In this document: positions 40,924 through 49,125 of the stretch, piece by piece
How the letters are laid out: each line of letters starts with the position of its first letter
Numbering within the stretch: position 1 is the stretch's first letter
From: Clostridia bacterium
GTDB taxonomy: Bacteria > Bacillota > Clostridia > Oscillospirales > CAG-272
Length of the DNA: 64,000 bases
Direction of reading: 5' to 3'
Assembly: GCA_017399105.1 (NCBI GenBank)
Contig: JAFQEJ010000008.1
Span: 1-64,000 of the forward strand
Translations under genes and position numbers: made by a program
Notes under the pieces: generated by a model
What the model saw: the letters and a program-made list of their open reading frames with translations, nothing else
Database searches by the model: none
What the model was told of the DNA's origin: nothing

Positions 40924-43532
40924 GTATGTTTCGTCCTTCCGATGATGTGATTCTGCAGCTCAGGGGAGAGCAGATTGAACTTCTGGCTGAAGCCCGAAAC
41001 GCGGACTGCAAGATTGTTGTACTTTTCCGGGTTTTTCTGTGCGGCTACAAGCGTATCATAATCGATTGTATTGTACTGAACATTCGACAGACCATTTTCA
41101 ACTGCGGCAAGCAGAATATCGGTCAGCATATCAATGTTGCTGTCGGTGAACAGCTTGGGATCAACCTCAACGATTGCCGAGGTAGTACCCGGTGTGCGTT
41201 TGGTGGGCAGGCAGCAAATCGAATTCATAAGAGCTGTGAGTCCGTTAAAGTCTCTTCCCTGCATGGGTGACACGCTGTACGCGATGATCTCTCCCTTGCG
41301 TCTTCCGTCGGGTGAGGCGGCACAACAGCTTCCCTGGGGGATCATCCAAAGGAATGTAAAGGGCTGAGCATGATAGCTGATGCCGAATTTTTCACTCATA
41401 TCATCGAGAACGTCACAGGCATAATCGGTGATCGCATAGGCAATCTGATCGACCTCTGCAATATCGTTACCGTACTTGGGAGCCTTCTTGACAAATTCCA
41501 TACGGACAGCTTCATCGGGGAAGTTCTCCTCCAATATCTGTTTCAGCTCGGCAAGCGTATATTTTTTCTCCTCGAAGACAAACTTCCTGATAACAGCCAG
41601 CGAATCGGCAAGATTGGGAATACCGCCGATGGATACCTGATAGTAATCATACAGTGCGCCTTGATTATTGAAATCCGTTGCTGTTTCGACACATCCTTCG
41701 GTGAGAAGCGATTTGAAGGGGCGAGGTGAGTTTATCTTTGAAGCATCCGCACATTTCTTTATTTTAGAGCAGGACAGCTCAATAATATGTGCAATCTGGC
41801 ACTTAACCGCTTCAAAGAATTCATCATAATTTTTAAACTGATCGAGTGCGCCTGTTTCAACACCTATTTTCCAATCGGGATTCATCATGCTGTATCCATT
41901 TGTAAAAATGAATTCCAATGACTTCAACAAATTAACAATACCGGAACACGCATGCGGATTGGATTTTCCGGGAATAACCGTCTCAACACAACCAATCTCT
42001 GTATAATTGCAGGCATCTTCATAGCGGATACCCTTGGAGACCAGTGCGGGAATCATGACATCATCATTGAAGAAGAAGGGGACGCCTTTCTGCAGATGAC
42101 CCACCACCTCAAGCGCACGGCGGACAAAAGCCTTTTCGGTATTCTTTGAGAGTCTTACAGACAGGCAGCGTACAAACTCAAGCTGCTCGGTTGCATCGAG
42201 CATCAGATAGGAAAGCTCATTGACCATGCTGCTTCCGTCGGGACGAATTCCGCCGAGACAGGACTGCTGAACATCATAGTTGCGGTAGAGCTTAATCCAC
42301 AGACAGCAGATCAGCTCAAAGGCTTCTTCCTTGGTAATGATTCCGTTATCGATATCGTGACGGTAATAGGGATAGAGAATCTGATCGAGGTGACCGAGAG
42401 AATTGGCATTAAGCTGATCCTCCCACACGCTGATAATATGTGCAAAGAGCAGCGACTGAATGGCTTCGGCAAAGGTTTCCGCAGGTTTTCTCGGAACACG
42501 TGAGCATGTAGCAATAATATGCTCCAGATCTTCCTTACTGTACTCGGAATTGCCCGATTCCAAAAGCTCCTTAGCCTTGGCAGCATATTTGTCGCCGATA
42601 AGACAGCCATCTCTGCAGAGCATTTTTATGGCATTGTAGAAACTGCAGCTTCCGTTCTTCTTTTCGTACTCTTCCACCTTGGCAAGTAATCCCTCAAGCC
42701 CCAGCTTCAATACATCTTCAAAACCGATTACACTGTGGTTGGAATCACAACAAGCTCCGAGTGCAGTCCACTCATCCTGTGCCCATGTTTCGGCTTCGGT
42801 GAAGGCTTCGGGTGCGACACCCCGCCATCCCACATCAATCGGGTTCTCTCTGAAGGCGAAGAAGCGCTCGATATCCTCCTCAGAGATATGATTATAGCGC
42901 ATCAGCTCCCTGCCGTCATCCGTATTTTCGGGAGAATAGCACTCGTGATATGCTCCGTCTCCGTAGCTGAAGCCAACAACCAACTCATGGGGAACGATCA
43001 CAGGAGTGAATTTTTTCAAAATGCCGGATATACCGCTTGCCCATATTTCCGGGTTACCGTACCCCTTACCTTCACATTCAGCCCAACCGAGTGTAAAGTA
43101 CACCACACGCTGAACCGCGAAGCGGTTGATATATTTTTTGGTATTGACCGCATCATCCCTGAGGATGGCACATCTGTCTGTAATAGGAAACATATTAAGT
43201 TTTCTCCTTTCATAATACAACTGTCCTGCCGCGGCTTTTCTTTTATATTCTCTGGGCAGACAGCCAAATTCTGTTAAAAACGCTTTCCCGAATCCGCCGG
43301 GAGTATCATATCCGTACTTGGATGCCACATCGATGATTTTCTTTCCTTCCAGGATTTCAAAGGAGGCGAGCCGAAGACGGAGATGGCGGACATATTCGGT
43401 ATAGGTTTTACCGGTATAGCTTCGAAACCGCTCGCAGAAATACCATTTGGAATACCCAAATCGCTTTGCGACATCCGAAGCTCTGAGAGGTGTGCATATA
43501 TTTTCATGAATATAACTTAATATCTCAAACAT
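40914..43532 (-). CDS. AraC-type DNA-binding domain fused in frame to a glycyl radical enzyme
   Basis: 872 residues if the full frame is read. Residues 1-105 are a complete two-HTH AraC DNA-binding domain (DVAKRFGYSKWYFCERF; IDVASKYGYDTPGGFGKAF; LPREYKRK) with no sensing domain. From residue 114 a whole GRE follows: LRDDAVNTKKY, IVPHELVVGFSYG, active-site IGCVETV (Cys515 and Glu517, dehydratase-like) and radical loop VRVSGFSQKF (Gly847). An AAAGGAG (43204-43210) ten bases before the Met114 ATG (43191-43193) gives an independent start for a 759-residue GRE. The first ATG has no Shine-Dalgarno but follows the upstream SBP stop by two bases. So both a fusion and a stand-alone GRE are possible. 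Substrate unknown. Confidence 0.9.
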   Translation of the reverse strand: MFEILSYIHENICTPLRASDVAKRFGYSKWYFCERFRSYTGKTYTEYVRHLRLRLASFEILEGKKIIDVASKYGYDTPGGFGKAFLTEFGCLPREYKRKAAAGQLYYERRKLNMFPITDRCAILRDDAVNTKKYINRFAVQRVVYFTLGWAECEGKGYGNPEIWASGISGILKKFTPVIVPHELVVGFSYGDGAYHECYSPENTDDGRELMRYNHISEEDIERFFAFRENPIDVGWRGVAPEAFTEAETWAQDEWTALGACCDSNHSVIGFEDVLKLGLEGLLAKVEEYEKKNGSCSFYNAIKMLCRDGCLIGDKYAAKAKELLESGNSEYSKEDLEHIIATCSRVPRKPAETFAEAIQSLLFAHIISVWEDQLNANSLGHLDQILYPYYRHDIDNGIITKEEAFELICCLWIKLYRNYDVQQSCLGGIRPDGSSMVNELSYLMLDATEQLEFVRCLSVRLSKNTEKAFVRRALEVVGHLQKGVPFFFNDDVMIPALVSKGIRYEDACNYTEIGCVETVIPGKSNPHACSGIVNLLKSLEFIFTNGYSMMNPDWKIGVETGALDQFKNYDEFFEAVKCQIAHIIELSCSKIKKCADASKINSPRPFKSLLTEGCVETATDFNNQGALYDYYQVSIGGIPNLADSLAVIRKFVFEEKKYTLAELKQILEENFPDEAVRMEFVKKAPKYGNDIAEVDQIAYAITDYACDVLDDMSEKFGISYHAQPFTFLWMIPQGSCCAASPDGRRKGEIIAYSVSPMQGRDFNGLTALMNSICCLPTKRTPGTTSAIVEVDPKLFTDSNIDMLTDILLAAVENGLSNVQYNTIDYDTLVAAQKNPEKYNNLAVRVSGFSQKFNLLSPELQNHIIGRTKHTCL
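43191..43210 (-). promoter_or_regulatory. Internal Shine-Dalgarno and start codon for the stand-alone GRE
   Basis: On the minus strand AAAGGAG, ten bases, ATG (Met114 of the long frame), placed exactly at the HTH/GRE junction. In another frame a TGA at 43210-43212 overlaps this Shine-Dalgarno, so a single-base indel would split the ORF into two ordinary adjacent genes. Confidence 0.8.
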
Positions 43533-43534
43533 AC

Positions 43535-45013
43535 TTAACCAATCGAAAGAATGCCATCTTCAATAGCATAGATTGTTTTCTTTGAAACTGCTTCCAGTTC
43601 CGATGCATAATTGTTTGTACCATTTTTGATTGATTCGTTGATAATACCGATAAGTGAAGACCAACCGTAAACAGCCGAAAAATCATAGGTTACAGATTCT
43701 ACTGCCAGCTTCAGCATTTGAATCGAATCTTCATCTCTTGCCTGCTTCTGCTGCATTGTGGTTTCATACTGCGCAATCATGGAGGTATATCTTGAAAGGG
43801 CGGCATATGTATCAATGATGGTACCGGTTTTATCAATATCACTCACATTGATCGGAATTATCGCAGCAGTTCCTACACCGGTATTGACAGGGGTATAATA
43901 TGACTCTTGATTCTCCGAAAGCTTTGGCAGAGGTAAAAGTCCATACTCACTTTCCATTTCGCGCAGGAAGGACAGGTCACAGGCAGCACAGGACAGGAAA
44001 AGCGCCTGATCATTTTTAAACATGTTGTTGGCATCATAAACCTCTTTCATTTTCAGCGTATGATCACCCGACAGAATTGAGATCATCTTATCGATAGCAT
44101 CATAACTCTTCTGCGACATGCAGGTAATTACAGGTGTCGAATCCTTCAATTCCACCGTAGTAAGACCACCGGCTGTATAGTAAATCCAGAAAGTGCCGCC
44201 TTCGGGAGCAAGACCTACAAAATCATCCTTGGTAATTTTGCTGTCTCCATCCAGATCAATCTGACGATCCTTAATGATTTCACTCAAACGGTCAATCGTC
44301 CACTTACCGTCATACACCATCTGATATGGAATGTCAATCTGATATTCATCAAAAAGCTCTTTGTTGAATGCCATTAACCAGGATGCAACTACAGAACGGG
44401 TCGTAATATCACCTGTTGCCATGTGAAGCTTACCGTTTATGGTCAAATCCTTGACCACGTTTTTATTCCACCATTCCTTTGTCAGATCGATGCTGTCCAC
44501 TTGATTGAAGTCATAGGCATATCCCTCTCCGATCAACTGAGGAAGCGCCTGACCTATACTGCTTAAAATGAGATCAAAACCCACTTCATCTGCCAGCAGA
44601 TTATTCTTTGCTGTACTGACAAGGCTGCCGTCATAATCGTTCTGCTCAATGGTATATTTCAGATCAATATCATAATATTCGCTGAGCATTCGGTCACGCC
44701 TGTAGAGAGCATCGTTTACCGGCTCACCATTTTCCACATCATCGGGAGCCTGCTGAACAAAGATATACGCATTGTAATAATTGGTACAGAGAACGCGAAA
44801 ACTGTAGCCATCGTAATTCTTTCTTTCAAATGAAGCAAGAACAGATGATGCATCTTCAGCAGCCACCGTTTCTACCGTGGTAACATCCTTCTCCTCCTGT
44901 TCAAAAGTCGAGGTGTCACCTTCAACACCGGAATGACAGCCTGCAAGAATCGTTGAAGCAAGCAGCAGTGAAGCATAAATTAGTGAGCGTATTTTAATTG
45001 ATAAAGAATACAT
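43535..45013 (-). CDS. Extracellular solute-binding lipoprotein
   Basis: 492 residues. Lipoprotein signal with lipobox LAG-C26, then a Thr/Glu linker and a type I-like periplasmic-binding-protein fold with alternating blocks shared with four other window proteins (GYSFRVLC, NDALYRRDRMLSEYYDIDL, TKEWWNKN, YDGKWTIDRLSE). An EF-hand-like loop DLDGDSKITKDDF is present. No ABC permease or ATPase is adjacent. It is the first gene of an operon with the HTH-GRE fusion (two bases downstream) and the activase, so the bound solute may be the GRE substrate or its precursor. SD AAGGAGG. Not very similar to the tandem pair at 45832 and 47585. Confidence 0.9.
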   Translation of the reverse strand: MYSLSIKIRSLIYASLLLASTILAGCHSGVEGDTSTFEQEEKDVTTVETVAAEDASSVLASFERKNYDGYSFRVLCTNYYNAYIFVQQAPDDVENGEPVNDALYRRDRMLSEYYDIDLKYTIEQNDYDGSLVSTAKNNLLADEVGFDLILSSIGQALPQLIGEGYAYDFNQVDSIDLTKEWWNKNVVKDLTINGKLHMATGDITTRSVVASWLMAFNKELFDEYQIDIPYQMVYDGKWTIDRLSEIIKDRQIDLDGDSKITKDDFVGLAPEGGTFWIYYTAGGLTTVELKDSTPVITCMSQKSYDAIDKMISILSGDHTLKMKEVYDANNMFKNDQALFLSCAACDLSFLREMESEYGLLPLPKLSENQESYYTPVNTGVGTAAIIPINVSDIDKTGTIIDTYAALSRYTSMIAQYETTMQQKQARDEDSIQMLKLAVESVTYDFSAVYGWSSLIGIINESIKNGTNNYASELEAVSKKTIYAIEDGILSIG

Positions 45014-45041
45014 TTTCCAGCCTCCTTATTCTTGTTGATTC

Positions 45042-45071
45042 ATTTTATCATATCTAAAAAACAAAATTCAA
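45042..45071 (-). promoter_or_regulatory. Candidate promoter of the SBP / HTH-GRE / activase operon
   Basis: Minus strand TTGAAT (45066-45071), 18-base spacer, TAAAAT (45042-45047). Fair match; not exclusive. Confidence 0.55.
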
Positions 45072-45229
45072 CTCCATATTTGCGATTATTGCAAATCCGA
45101 AGCCAATCTTCGCAAGGCGGCGATGACTATGCAATCATGCCCCACGTCAAGTAGGCATCAATTGATTCCCCTCGTCCAATTTCCACCGAATCGGGTTCTT
45201 CGGCAAGCTGACACGAATGAAGCAAATAA
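45072..45229. other. Unassigned intergenic stretch
   Basis: With the flanking repeat copy C this belongs to a gap of about 400 bases (45014-45421). I see no gene, tRNA or clear structure in this part. Confidence 0.4.
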
Positions 45230-45394
45230 AAAAGGGCTGACGCATTTGCATGCATCAACCCATTGGATATTGATTTTGCCGGTCAATGACCGTCATTTTA
45301 GGATATTTTATGCCCGAAAACCAATCAATATGCACCCCAAAATCAAAGATTTTGTGGTTGGGCTGTTTCAAAAGTTCCATTTGCAACAGCCCTC
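45230..45394 (+). repeat. Palindromic intergenic element, copy C
   Basis: Forward orientation. The first hairpin (GGCTGACGCATTTGCATGC) is degraded on the right arm, and the inner TCGGGCA stem has lost pairing on its left arm (AGGATAT against TGCCCGA). The last hairpin GGGCTGTT/AACAGCCC is intact. The most decayed full copy. Downstream of acpP, upstream of the SBP operon. Confidence 0.85.
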
Positions 45395-45421
45395 CATTTC
45401 ATTATATGATATGTATTTCGG

Positions 45422-45640
45422 TTACCTTTCCGAATACGCCACCATGTCCGTGACACATTTCATCTCCATCACTTCTTCATCGGAGATCTCCACCCCGAGG
45501 CTGTCCTCGACGGCAATGATAATCTCCACCAGATCCAGCGAATCGGCACCAAGCTCTTCAGCCAGCAGCGCGTAATCATCTATGCCTGCAGCATCTATAC
45601 CCAGCCTTGCCGCAATAATGGCTTTGATACGTTCCTTCAT
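45422..45640 (-). CDS. acpP: Acyl carrier protein
   Basis: 72 residues. MKERIKAIIAARLGID at the start, the phosphopantetheine attachment motif GADSLDLVE with the modified Ser, then AVEDSLGVEISDEE and a final helix. Start at ATG 45640 with GGAGGGG upstream; the longer ORF is not needed. It carries acyl chains in fatty acid or polyketide synthesis. No fab genes are adjacent, so it is isolated here and could be a dedicated ACP. Repeat copy C sits 28 bases after its stop. Confidence 0.93.
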   Translation of the reverse strand: MKERIKAIIAARLGIDAAGIDDYALLAEELGADSLDLVEIIIAVEDSLGVEISDEEVMEMKCVTDMVAYSER

Positions 45641-45831
45641 CAGTACCCCTCCGTTTTTCACAATATTATTATTAGTATATAACATTATAATGTAAATTTC
45701 AAGCCACTTCTGTCATTTTCATTTTTTACAATGTGAATATTGCTTATTTATTTGTTTCTTTTCTTCATTCACATCAAGTTCATGACTGTATGATAGTATA
45801 ATCTTAAATTTTACTTATGAGGTATAAAAGA

Positions 45832-47322
45832 ATGAAACAAAAGCTTTCCCTTCTTCTCGCCGCACTCATACTTTGCACAACTTTTACAGCCTGCTCCACC
45901 GATACGGCTGACAAAACCAATGAAACAAGCACCCCCAATGCAGGTGACAATGTAACTACCACAGCCGAAACAGATCCTGCAGAAACACGGCTCTATGCAG
46001 ATCTCCCTGATGTCACCTTTGACGGTGAAACGTTCAAAACCGCACACTGGCAGTATGATACCGGTGTACATATGTATGATATGGATGCCGATACTCAGAA
46101 CGGCGACCTGATCAATGATGCCATCTATGACCGCAATGTGGCTGTTGAGGAAAAGTACAAGGTTACCATCACAAATGAATATCAGACCCTCGGTACTCTG
46201 ACCAGCAACTATAAAAAGATGGTTCAGGCAGGTGACCATTCCTGGCATGCTATTTTCATCCGCGCATACGAGCTTCCTTCTCAGTATAACAACGGTGTGC
46301 TTATCAACCTGTATGCACTTCCTCATATCGACTGGACAAACCCCTGGTGGGATCAGGACAGCGTAGCAGGTCTCTCTATCATCGGTGTACTCCCCGGCGT
46401 TGCATCTGATATCAACCTCGCCGACAACGGAGCAACCGCATGCGTCATGTTCAACAAGAATGTCGCAAACAATGCAAATATCAATTCCGACGAATTCTAC
46501 CAGTATGTCCTCGACGGCAGCTGGACCATCGATAAGATGTACGAGATCGGCAAGCTTGTTTCTGCCGACACCGACGGTAACGGCGAACACAACGAAGGAG
46601 ACCTCTTTGGCGTACTCGGTCAGCATGACCCCACCTACATGCTCTTCTTCGGCTCGGGTGAGCGTTATGTCAACTCGGATAGCGAAGGTGTCCCCCAGCT
46701 CGTGTTCGATAACGAGCGCTCCTACGCTGTCTGCGATAAGATCATCAATATGATGAATGATGAAGTCAACTACCTCGCTTCCTCCAAGATCGTCGACAAC
46801 TTCGCTGCCGATAAGTGCCTCTTCATGATCGACCGTCTCTACCGTACCGAATCTCTCCGCAACATGCAGAGTGACTATGGCGTGCTTCCCATTCCGAAGT
46901 ACAACGAGGAGCAGGAGGAGTACTACAACATCGTTTCCATCCATAACTCCACTCTTATGACCGTTCCCAAGACCAACCCCCAGCTTGAAATGACCGGCAT
47001 TATCCTCGAAGCACTGGCATGTGAGTCCCGCTATACCGTCATTGATACCTATTATGATGTCGTTCTTCAGGAAAAGCTCACCCGTGACGCCGCATCCTAC
47101 CAGATGATCGAAATCATCTTCAACAACCGCGTATTCGATATCGGCGAGCTCTATAAGGTCGGTATCTTCAGCGAAGAGCTCCTCCATATGGCTGCAGAAA
47201 AGACCGCTATGACCTCCAAGTATAAGACCTTCGAAAAGAAGATGCAGAAGGATCTCGATAAGATCGTCAAGCAGGCAGAAAAGATGATCGAAGAGACAGA
47301 AGAACTCGAGCTCAGCATGTAA
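45832..47322 (+). CDS. Extracellular solute-binding lipoprotein, tandem copy 1
   Basis: About 496 residues. Lipobox TTFTAC with C21, Thr/Glu-rich linker, then a sugar-type binding fold with NDAIYDRNVAVEEKYKVTI, HIDWTNPWWDQDS, ADNGATACVMFNK and LDGSWTIDKMYEIGK. EF-hand-like DTDGNGEHNEGD is present, and C-terminal helices follow ALACESRYTVIDTYYD. Very similar over its length to 47585-49072, an obvious tandem duplication separated by repeat copy D. Start is ATG 45832 with GAGGT upstream; an earlier ATG adds five residues. No permease in the window. Confidence 0.9.
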   Translation: MKQKLSLLLAALILCTTFTACSTDTADKTNETSTPNAGDNVTTTAETDPAETRLYADLPDVTFDGETFKTAHWQYDTGVHMYDMDADTQNGDLINDAIYDRNVAVEEKYKVTITNEYQTLGTLTSNYKKMVQAGDHSWHAIFIRAYELPSQYNNGVLINLYALPHIDWTNPWWDQDSVAGLSIIGVLPGVASDINLADNGATACVMFNKNVANNANINSDEFYQYVLDGSWTIDKMYEIGKLVSADTDGNGEHNEGDLFGVLGQHDPTYMLFFGSGERYVNSDSEGVPQLVFDNERSYAVCDKIINMMNDEVNYLASSKIVDNFAADKCLFMIDRLYRTESLRNMQSDYGVLPIPKYNEEQEEYYNIVSIHNSTLMTVPKTNPQLEMTGIILEALACESRYTVIDTYYDVVLQEKLTRDAASYQMIEIIFNNRVFDIGELYKVGIFSEELLHMAAEKTAMTSKYKTFEKKMQKDLDKIVKQAEKMIEETEELELSM

Positions 47323-47336
47323 ATAAGTGTACATCA

Positions 47337-47502
47337 AAAGGGACTGTCGCATTTGCATGCGACAGTCCCTTGAATATTGATTTTGCTGGTCAAAGACCGC
47401 CATTTCAGGGCGTAAAACGCCCTGAAACCAATCAATATACGCCACAAAATCGAAAATTTTGTGGCTGGGCTGTTGCAAATTTTTTATTTGCAACAGCCCC
47501 TT
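47337..47502 (+). repeat. Palindromic intergenic element, copy D
   Basis: Forward orientation, all hairpins well paired. The first stem is GGGACTGTCGCA and the inner one TCAGGGCGtaaaACGCCCTGA, different bases from copy A but still perfectly paired. Lies between the two tandem SBP genes and follows the first one's stop by 14 bases. Confidence 0.93.
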
Positions 47503-47584
47503 CCTGTTATTCATCAATTATACATAATTTCGTGATATAATTTAGAAGTTGCAATACTTTTATAACATTTTTATGAGGTAGTAT

Positions 47585-49072
47585 ATGAAACGAACAATTT
47601 CTTTGGTTCTGGCAGCTCTCATGCTGTCAACCGTCCTAACCGCATGCTCCTCCTCCGAGGATACCGATAAGAGTGCCGTCACCACCGCAGCTCCCACCGA
47701 TGTCACCACAGCAGAAACCACCCCTGAGGAAACCCGACTTTATCCCGATCATCTGCCCGATATAACCTTCGAAAATGCCGATGTCAACCTCGGTCACTGG
47801 GAATATGACTCGGGTATGCTCATCCAGGACATGGATGCCGAAGCAGAAAACGGCGATCTTGTCAACGATGCCATCTATAAGCGCAATCTCGCCATCGAGG
47901 AGAAGTACAAGGTCAATCTTCTGACCACCTACATCTATCTTGGCGACATGACCGCCCTCTACCGTAAAATGGTGCAGGCAGGCGACCAGACCTATGATAC
48001 CATCTTTGTCCGTGCACACGAAATGCCCGCACAGTACAATAACGGCGTACTCCTCAATCTCCGCGTCCTTCCCCATGTCGATTGGACCAATCCCTGGTGG
48101 GATCAGGACAGCATCGAAGGACTCTCCATTCTGGGCGGACTTCCCGCTATCGCGTCGGATATCAACCTTGCCGATAATATCGCCACCGCCTGCGTCATGT
48201 TCAATAAGCAGGTAGCCACCGACAGCAATATCGATTCCGAACAGTTCTATAACTATGTTCTCGACGGAACCTGGACCATCGAGCAGATGTATGAAATCGG
48301 CAAAACAGTCTCTGCCGACACCAACGGTAACGGTGAAGCCGATGACGGCGACCTCTTTGGTATTGTCGGTCAGCAGGATCCCACCTACATCCTCTATTTC
48401 GGTTCAGGCGAGCATTATGTCAAGAATGACAGCGACGGTGTTCCCTGCCTCGCGTTTGATAACGAGCGCTCCTATTCTGTCTGCGATGCCATCATCAAGC
48501 TGATGAATGATGAAAAGCACTATTTCACCCCCACCGGTAAGGATATCGCCGATGTTTTCGCCGCCAATAAGTGCCTCTTCATGGTTGACCGACTCAAGCG
48601 CACCGAGCTTCTCCGCAACATGCAGAGTGACTATGGCGTGCTGCCCGTACCGAAGTATGACAACTCACAGGATGGCTACTCCAACATTGTCTCTATCCAC
48701 AACGCAACCCTTCTCACCATTCCCAAGACCAACGCCAGACTTGAGATGACCGCCATCATCCTTGAGGCTCTCGCTTGTGAGTCCCGCTACACCGTCATCG
48801 AGACCTATTATGAGGTCGTTCTCCAGGAAAAGCTCACCCGCGATGCCGCATCCTATCAGATGATCGAAATTATATTCAACAACCGTGTCTATGACCTTGG
48901 CGAGCTCTACGCCCTCGGCGGCTTCAATGGTGAAGTTCTCAACATGTCACTTCGCAACACCGCCATGGCATCCAAGTATGCATCTGTTGAAAAACGCATG
49001 CAGAAGGAGCTTGACAAGCTGATCGAAAAAGCAGAAAAGATGATCGAAGAGTCTGAGGATGCCGTCATCTAA
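47585..49072 (+). CDS. Extracellular solute-binding lipoprotein, tandem copy 2
   Basis: 495 residues. Lipobox LTAC with C21. Same blocks as its neighbour: NDAIYKRNLAIEEKYKVNL, HVDWTNPWWDQDS, ADNIATACVMFNK, LDGTWTIEQMYEIGK and EF-hand-like DTNGNGEADDGD; SRYTVIETYYEVVLQEKLTR near the C-terminus. The duplication probably happened after the repeat element was in place or with it. Ligand unknown; small differences sit mostly in surface loops, so both copies may bind related sugars. GAGGT precedes the ATG. Its stop is followed by a strong terminator. Confidence 0.9.
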   Translation: MKRTISLVLAALMLSTVLTACSSSEDTDKSAVTTAAPTDVTTAETTPEETRLYPDHLPDITFENADVNLGHWEYDSGMLIQDMDAEAENGDLVNDAIYKRNLAIEEKYKVNLLTTYIYLGDMTALYRKMVQAGDQTYDTIFVRAHEMPAQYNNGVLLNLRVLPHVDWTNPWWDQDSIEGLSILGGLPAIASDINLADNIATACVMFNKQVATDSNIDSEQFYNYVLDGTWTIEQMYEIGKTVSADTNGNGEADDGDLFGIVGQQDPTYILYFGSGEHYVKNDSDGVPCLAFDNERSYSVCDAIIKLMNDEKHYFTPTGKDIADVFAANKCLFMVDRLKRTELLRNMQSDYGVLPVPKYDNSQDGYSNIVSIHNATLLTIPKTNARLEMTAIILEALACESRYTVIETYYEVVLQEKLTRDAASYQMIEIIFNNRVYDLGELYALGGFNGEVLNMSLRNTAMASKYASVEKRMQKELDKLIEKAEKMIEESEDAVI

Positions 49073-49084
49073 GCAATCATTTTT

Positions 49085-49112
49085 CAGGGCAGATCGAAAA
49101 TGATCTGCCCTG
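49085..49112. terminator. Bidirectional terminator between SBP copy 2 and the sigma factor gene
   Basis: CAGGGCAGATC pairs perfectly with GATCTGCCCTG (six-base loop), followed by TGTTATTTTTCT on the plus strand. Convergent stops on both sides. Confidence 0.85.
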
Positions 49113-49125
49113 TGTTATTTTTCTG

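Noticed and set aside
45811..47517. 568-residue antisense frame opposite SBP copy 1 and repeat D
   Set aside because: It runs through the repeat and mirrors the SBP. No ribosome site or signal, and the plus-strand gene has a lipobox, Shine-Dalgarno and a paralogue. It is a shadow frame.
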